Shown: positions 61,669-64,000 of the stretch, in pieces
Numbering within the stretch: the first letter of the stretch is position 1
Layout of the letters: each line of letters begins with the position of its first letter
From: an uncultured bacterium
GTDB taxonomy: Bacteria > Edwardsbacteria > AC1 > EtOH8
Direction of reading: 5' to 3'
Assembly: GCA_937863685.1 (NCBI GenBank)
Contig: CALMGM010000005.1
Location: 1-64,000 of the forward strand
DNA length: 64,000 nt
Program-made: the position numbers and the translations under genes
The notes under the pieces: generated by a model
Told to the model about the DNA's origin: nothing
Seen by the model: the letters and a program-made list of their open reading frames with translations, nothing else
The model's database searches: none

Positions 61669-62373
61669 TTACTTTTTGCCCTGCATAGGTTTATTGTTGT
61701 CAATAGTGTTTCTTGACGGCAACGGTATGTTTCCCGTTGGCAACGGAGCGTTTCCCGTTGGCAACGGAGCGTTTCCCGTTGGCAACAATATGTTTCCCGT
61801 TGGCAACGGAGCGTTTCCCGTTGGCAACAGTTTGTCTTGGGAAACCACAGCATCAACTTTTGACTCCTCTGCCTCGTCATTATCATAAATACATGTCAAC
61901 ACATCACTATCCTTAAATTTTTGCTGCTCCCCATTTTCCCATTTTTCTACAACATCATTCATTTCCGCTTCATAAAAATATAATTCTTCAGGTCTCTTTA
62001 ATCCTGTATCTTCGTTTACTTCATATAAAATATTCCCTTCTCTATCTTTCTTGAGATTACCGAGAATATAGGTGTAAGGCATTCCCCTTTTATCCGCACC
62101 TTGAATTGCAATCCATTTTGCCATTAAAAGCGCCTTAATCCTCTTAGAAACCTCTCCGGGACTTAATTTCATCTGAGCAGCAAGTTTTCGACAGGATATA
62201 CGAGAAACCAAATACCCCTCCTTATAATATTTCCCCAGTGGCCCGGTAGTTCTACGCCATATTCCGCATCGTAGGTGAAAATATACCCTTATGTTGTCCC
62301 AGCCGACATCATTATCGTATCCGGTATAAAACAATGGATATGGCACTATTATATATAATTCAGAACGTTCCAC
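61669..62373 (-). CDS. Winged-helix replication-initiator-like protein with iterons in its own gene
   Basis: A 234-residue protein. The N-terminal part has a winged-helix/MarR-like region (ISCRKLAAQMKLSPGEVSKR, then AKWIAIQGADKRGMPYTYIL). The C-terminal part is mostly made of a seven-residue repeat of the type LPTGNAP, which mirrors the 21-bp DNA repeat. The GTG at 62373 is chosen because AAGGAGG lies nine bases upstream; the frame extends to a TTG at 62394 that would swallow this ribosome site. By layout it resembles lambda O. No helicase-loader motif is seen. Confidence 0.7.
   Translation of the reverse strand: MERSELYIIVPYPLFYTGYDNDVGWDNIRVYFHLRCGIWRRTTGPLGKYYKEGYLVSRISCRKLAAQMKLSPGEVSKRIKALLMAKWIAIQGADKRGMPYTYILGNLKKDREGNILYEVNEDTGLKRPEELYFYEAEMNDVVEKWENGEQQKFKDSDVLTCIYDNDEAEESKVDAVVSQDKLLPTGNAPLPTGNILLPTGNAPLPTGNAPLPTGNIPLPSRNTIDNNKPMQGKK
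61709..61834 (-). repeat. 21-bp iterons with internal dyad
   Basis: TTTCCCGTTGGCAAC starts at 61730, 61751, 61772, 61793 and 61814, exactly 21 bases apart, with a diverged unit at 61709. Three full copies contain the 13-base dyad CCGTTGGCAACGG. The period is two helical turns and equals seven codons, so spacing is kept for both reading frame and DNA face. Confidence 0.9.
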
Positions 62374-62450
62374 AATTAATAACCTCCTTAACAATTCTAT
62401 TATTGTTTGACATATAGCAACCGATACTTTTGACTCGCATTTTGGGAAAC

Positions 62451-62476
62451 AAAAAAGGCCCAGCCCGAAGGCTGAG
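62451..62476 (-). terminator. Terminator of the zinc-finger gene
   Basis: On the minus strand GCTCAGCC and GGCTGGGC pair (one G-T) around TTCG, followed by CTTTTTTG. Confidence 0.75.
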
Positions 62477-62544
62477 CAATAATAACATAACCATAGAATA
62501 TGTCAAAACCCTTGAACAGTGCTCTTTTTAACGTTGTTTAAGTA

Positions 62545-62580
62545 TACTGAAACAATTGTTTTTCTATTATTGTTTCAGTA
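62545..62580. repeat. 12-bp inverted repeat
   Basis: TACTGAAACAAT and ATTGTTTCAGTA are perfect arms around 12 AT-rich bases. It lies just after the stop of the zinc-finger gene and could be a hairpin or a protein-binding site. Confidence 0.65.
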
Positions 62581-62585
62581 GGCCC

Positions 62586-63761
62586 CTATTTTTCAACCCC
62601 CTTGTCTTTGTATAACGCCCGTGTCTCTCTCATCGCTACTTTAGCTTTCGGACGTATCTTCCATTGATTCTTTTTGTAATATGACTTGCTGTAATATTTT
62701 CTACTACAATTTTTTCCCTCACCCGTCAAGGAACAATATTTTCTGCCCTTTTTATATTTATAAATATTCCCACAAGCGAGGCATTGCCATATCTTCTCCT
62801 TGGCATTTAAATCTGCCACGAGGTCATTGAAAAAGCTACTGTAAAATTCATAGTAAGGTTCGGGATGTTTCCTTGATTTATCGTTAAATGCTACTAATAT
62901 TTTCAAGTAACGGCTTGATACTTTCCCTTCTGCGTCTGCCCATCTAAGTCCAAGTTCAGCTATATCTCCTATAAGAGAATTACAATCATTTTTACTTAGG
63001 GTTCTATGCTTCAATATATTATATACAGTGTGGTGCACATGGTCAAATATGATGCTAAGGTCACGGTTTGAAGGCGTGCCATCTTCAATTATCCTATCAA
63101 AAGATTTGAGGTAATACGGCAGCACGTGGATTTTATCGAGATGATACTTTTGCTCCAAAACTGCCTGGGGTGTCTTACCGTCACCGCAAGAATCATATAT
63201 TATTCCCAGATAAAGCAAAATAGTATTCTTTTTCTTTTTAATAGATTGCAGTAGCTGTAAAGTGTTTTTGATTTCCAGTTGTTCTAATTTAACTTCTAAT
63301 GGTTTATTTGCCTTCACATGTTTGTTGTGTATATCTTTTAGGGTTGGATATGTTGACCTTGAATTCTCTTTCTGAATATTTATAAATTCCTCTTTTGTTC
63401 GCCCATAAAAATCACCAAATCCAGGATAATCCATGCATATAGTGGGATTTTCATCCCTGTCTGTAAAATAACTCTCGGACAGCAAAATTAAGACGGTTAT
63501 ATTGTAGGAGACATCCGCATACCCCTTGGGGAAATGAGAATCGTATATTTTCTCCCGGACATTGAGTATTTGGCCCCTTATAAAATAACCCATATATTTA
63601 TCCTTGCAGAATATTTCGATGGGTTGTTTTGGGTCGTTGAATATAATCCGGCTTTTGGGTGAGCCACCAACCTTGTTGCCCACGCCATAACTGGTCAGGG
63701 CAGCCATATCGATAGCTTTCCCTAAATGGTTATTACTTTTTATTTTTAGAGAGTCATTCAT
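62586..63761 (-). CDS. Element protein with C-terminal zinc finger, unknown function
   Basis: A 391-residue protein. The main part is mixed helices and strands with no motif I recognise (PICMDYPGFG-like segment TICMDYPGFGDFYGRTKEEF; SIIFDHVHHTVYNIL). Near the end CLACGNIYKYKKGRKYCSL ... CSRKYY could bind zinc, and the last 45 residues are strongly basic, suggesting DNA or RNA contact. The ATG at 63761 is chosen, but a TTG at 63785 is also possible, and neither has a ribosome site. Confidence 0.6.
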   Translation of the reverse strand: MNDSLKIKSNNHLGKAIDMAALTSYGVGNKVGGSPKSRIIFNDPKQPIEIFCKDKYMGYFIRGQILNVREKIYDSHFPKGYADVSYNITVLILLSESYFTDRDENPTICMDYPGFGDFYGRTKEEFINIQKENSRSTYPTLKDIHNKHVKANKPLEVKLEQLEIKNTLQLLQSIKKKKNTILLYLGIIYDSCGDGKTPQAVLEQKYHLDKIHVLPYYLKSFDRIIEDGTPSNRDLSIIFDHVHHTVYNILKHRTLSKNDCNSLIGDIAELGLRWADAEGKVSSRYLKILVAFNDKSRKHPEPYYEFYSSFFNDLVADLNAKEKIWQCLACGNIYKYKKGRKYCSLTGEGKNCSRKYYSKSYYKKNQWKIRPKAKVAMRETRALYKDKGVEK

Positions 63762-63793
63762 ATTTTCGGATTTAGTAGGAACCAAGTTCGTTG

Positions 63794-64000
63794 TTATATA
63801 ATTGTTGCCAGCCGCTCGAAAACCTTCAGCGCCTCGGCCACATAGTAGTTTATTAACCTTACGAAGCTGCCCCCATATTGCTTTGTATTACTGTTACGGC
63901 CATTATATCGAAGATACCGCCGAGGTCGGTGTATTTGGGGTCTGCCAACTCTTCGTAGCGGTCATATTCATTATATGACTGCTTTATTTTCCCGTTTACC
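63794..64000 (-). pseudogene. Partial gene with apparent one-base deletion
   Basis: From the right edge one frame reads DRYEELADPKYTDLGGIFD and continues to a stop at 63859. A second frame then gives QYGGSFVRLINYYVAEALKV to a stop at 63794. The two join smoothly (...VIQKQYGGS...) if one A is added to the AAA run near 63881-63886. So this is a frameshifted gene, or an assembly error. The N-terminus is outside the window and no family is recognised. Confidence 0.5.

Larger units (their letters stand above)
61560..61834. other. Candidate replication origin of the element
   Basis: In order: a 30-bp palindrome, three AT-rich 13-mers, an AT-rich stretch, then five exact and one diverged 21-bp iterons inside the 3' end of the winged-helix gene. 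The set matches the plan of iteron origins such as lambda ori or plasmid oriV. No DnaA box with certain match was found. Confidence 0.6.
58957..64000. mobile_element. Integrated mobile element at tRNA-Gln (left part)
   Basis: From the tRNA onward, all genes are on the minus strand and AT-richer: serine recombinase, XRE regulator, two small genes, a replication-type winged-helix protein with iterons, a zinc-finger protein and a broken gene. No capsid, terminase, relaxase or conjugation gene appears in this part, so phage, plasmid-like ICE or mobilisable island cannot be told apart. The right end lies outside the window. Confidence 0.78.

Noticed and set aside
61709-61834. CRISPR array
   Set aside because: The 21-bp units follow each other without spacers, stay in frame, and encode a seven-residue repeat. 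There are no cas genes.
61709-61834. Sortase (LPxTG) signals in the LPTGN repeats
   Set aside because: The motif is LPTGN, not LPxTG, occurs many times, and no membrane segment or basic tail follows. The organism is diderm.
58957-64000. Defence island or anti-phage system
   Set aside because: No nuclease, helicase, toxin-antitoxin or retron-type motif was seen among the element genes in this part.

Overview
The window looks like a chromosome segment of a diderm (outer-membrane) bacterium, probably an uncultured FCB-type lineage. Evidence for this is a Kdo-activating KdsB, a Wzi-like outer-membrane barrel, UppP, a secreted protein with a C-terminal sorting-type domain, a complete Bat operon and an archaeal-looking UbiA prenyltransferase. 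Metabolic genes (pyruvate phosphate dikinase, ATP-dependent PEP carboxykinase, indolepyruvate:ferredoxin oxidoreductase, two class III aminotransferases) suggest an anaerobic amino-acid-using or gluconeogenic life style. The phylum is an inference; no rRNA is present. Housekeeping promoters are close to the sigma-70 consensus and most operons end in clear hairpin terminators.

Layout. 1-1090: 5' part of a secreted protein made of 46-residue repeats. 1.2-20 kb, almost all on the minus strand: ppdK, an ASCH protein, a Xer recombinase, a diguanylate cyclase, envelope genes (uppP, ubiA-like, wzi-like, TPR lipoprotein, kdsB), pckA, an MBL-fold protein, rplU-rpmA, secG, a lipoprotein and asnS, with trxB on the plus strand. 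20-27.5 kb: a secreted sorting-domain protein, a uridine-kinase-like protein fused to TGS/ThrRS-like domains, a DUF4388-pseudopilin-like protein with a TPR/zinc-ribbon membrane partner, and rdgB. 27.5-28 kb: a four-gene tRNA operon (Pro-UGG, Pro-CGG, Arg-UCU, His-GUG). 28-33 kb: a CPBP protease, a HIT protein, tdk, an NMO/FabK-like flavoprotein and a saccharopine-dehydrogenase-like protein. 33.2-42.5 kb: a MoxR/Bat operon on the plus strand (moxR, DUF58, an AT-rich intruder gene, a BatD/DUF4381-like protein, batA, a batB-TPR fusion, batC, batD, batE). 42.5-46.5 kb: a histidine kinase, response regulator and REC-PAS-HD-GYP operon. 46.6-49.1 kb: a membrane glycosyltransferase-like protein and a LolA-like protein. 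49.2-58.7 kb, minus strand: a long run of class III aminotransferase, rocD, iorA, iorB, methyltransferase, endonuclease Q, HAD, HIT and mnmA.

58.9-64 kb is the left part of an integrated mobile element. A large serine recombinase reads antisense into a tRNA-Gln(CUG) gene, the likely attachment site. Behind it come a small XRE regulator with a predicted leaderless message, two small unknown genes, a winged-helix replication-type protein whose 3' end carries five exact 21-bp iterons, and next to that a stem-loop palindrome and three exact AT-rich 13-mers. Together these look like a lambda-O-style replication origin, with the initiator gene containing its own iterons. This is the most interesting system in the window. 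A zinc-finger protein and a frameshifted gene follow before the window ends.

Intergenic spaces carry several palindromic or REP-like elements, including two diverged copies of an AGGGACA..TGTCCCT palindrome, and one 200-bp multi-stem structure (about 14.65-14.88 kb) that could be an unassigned RNA.
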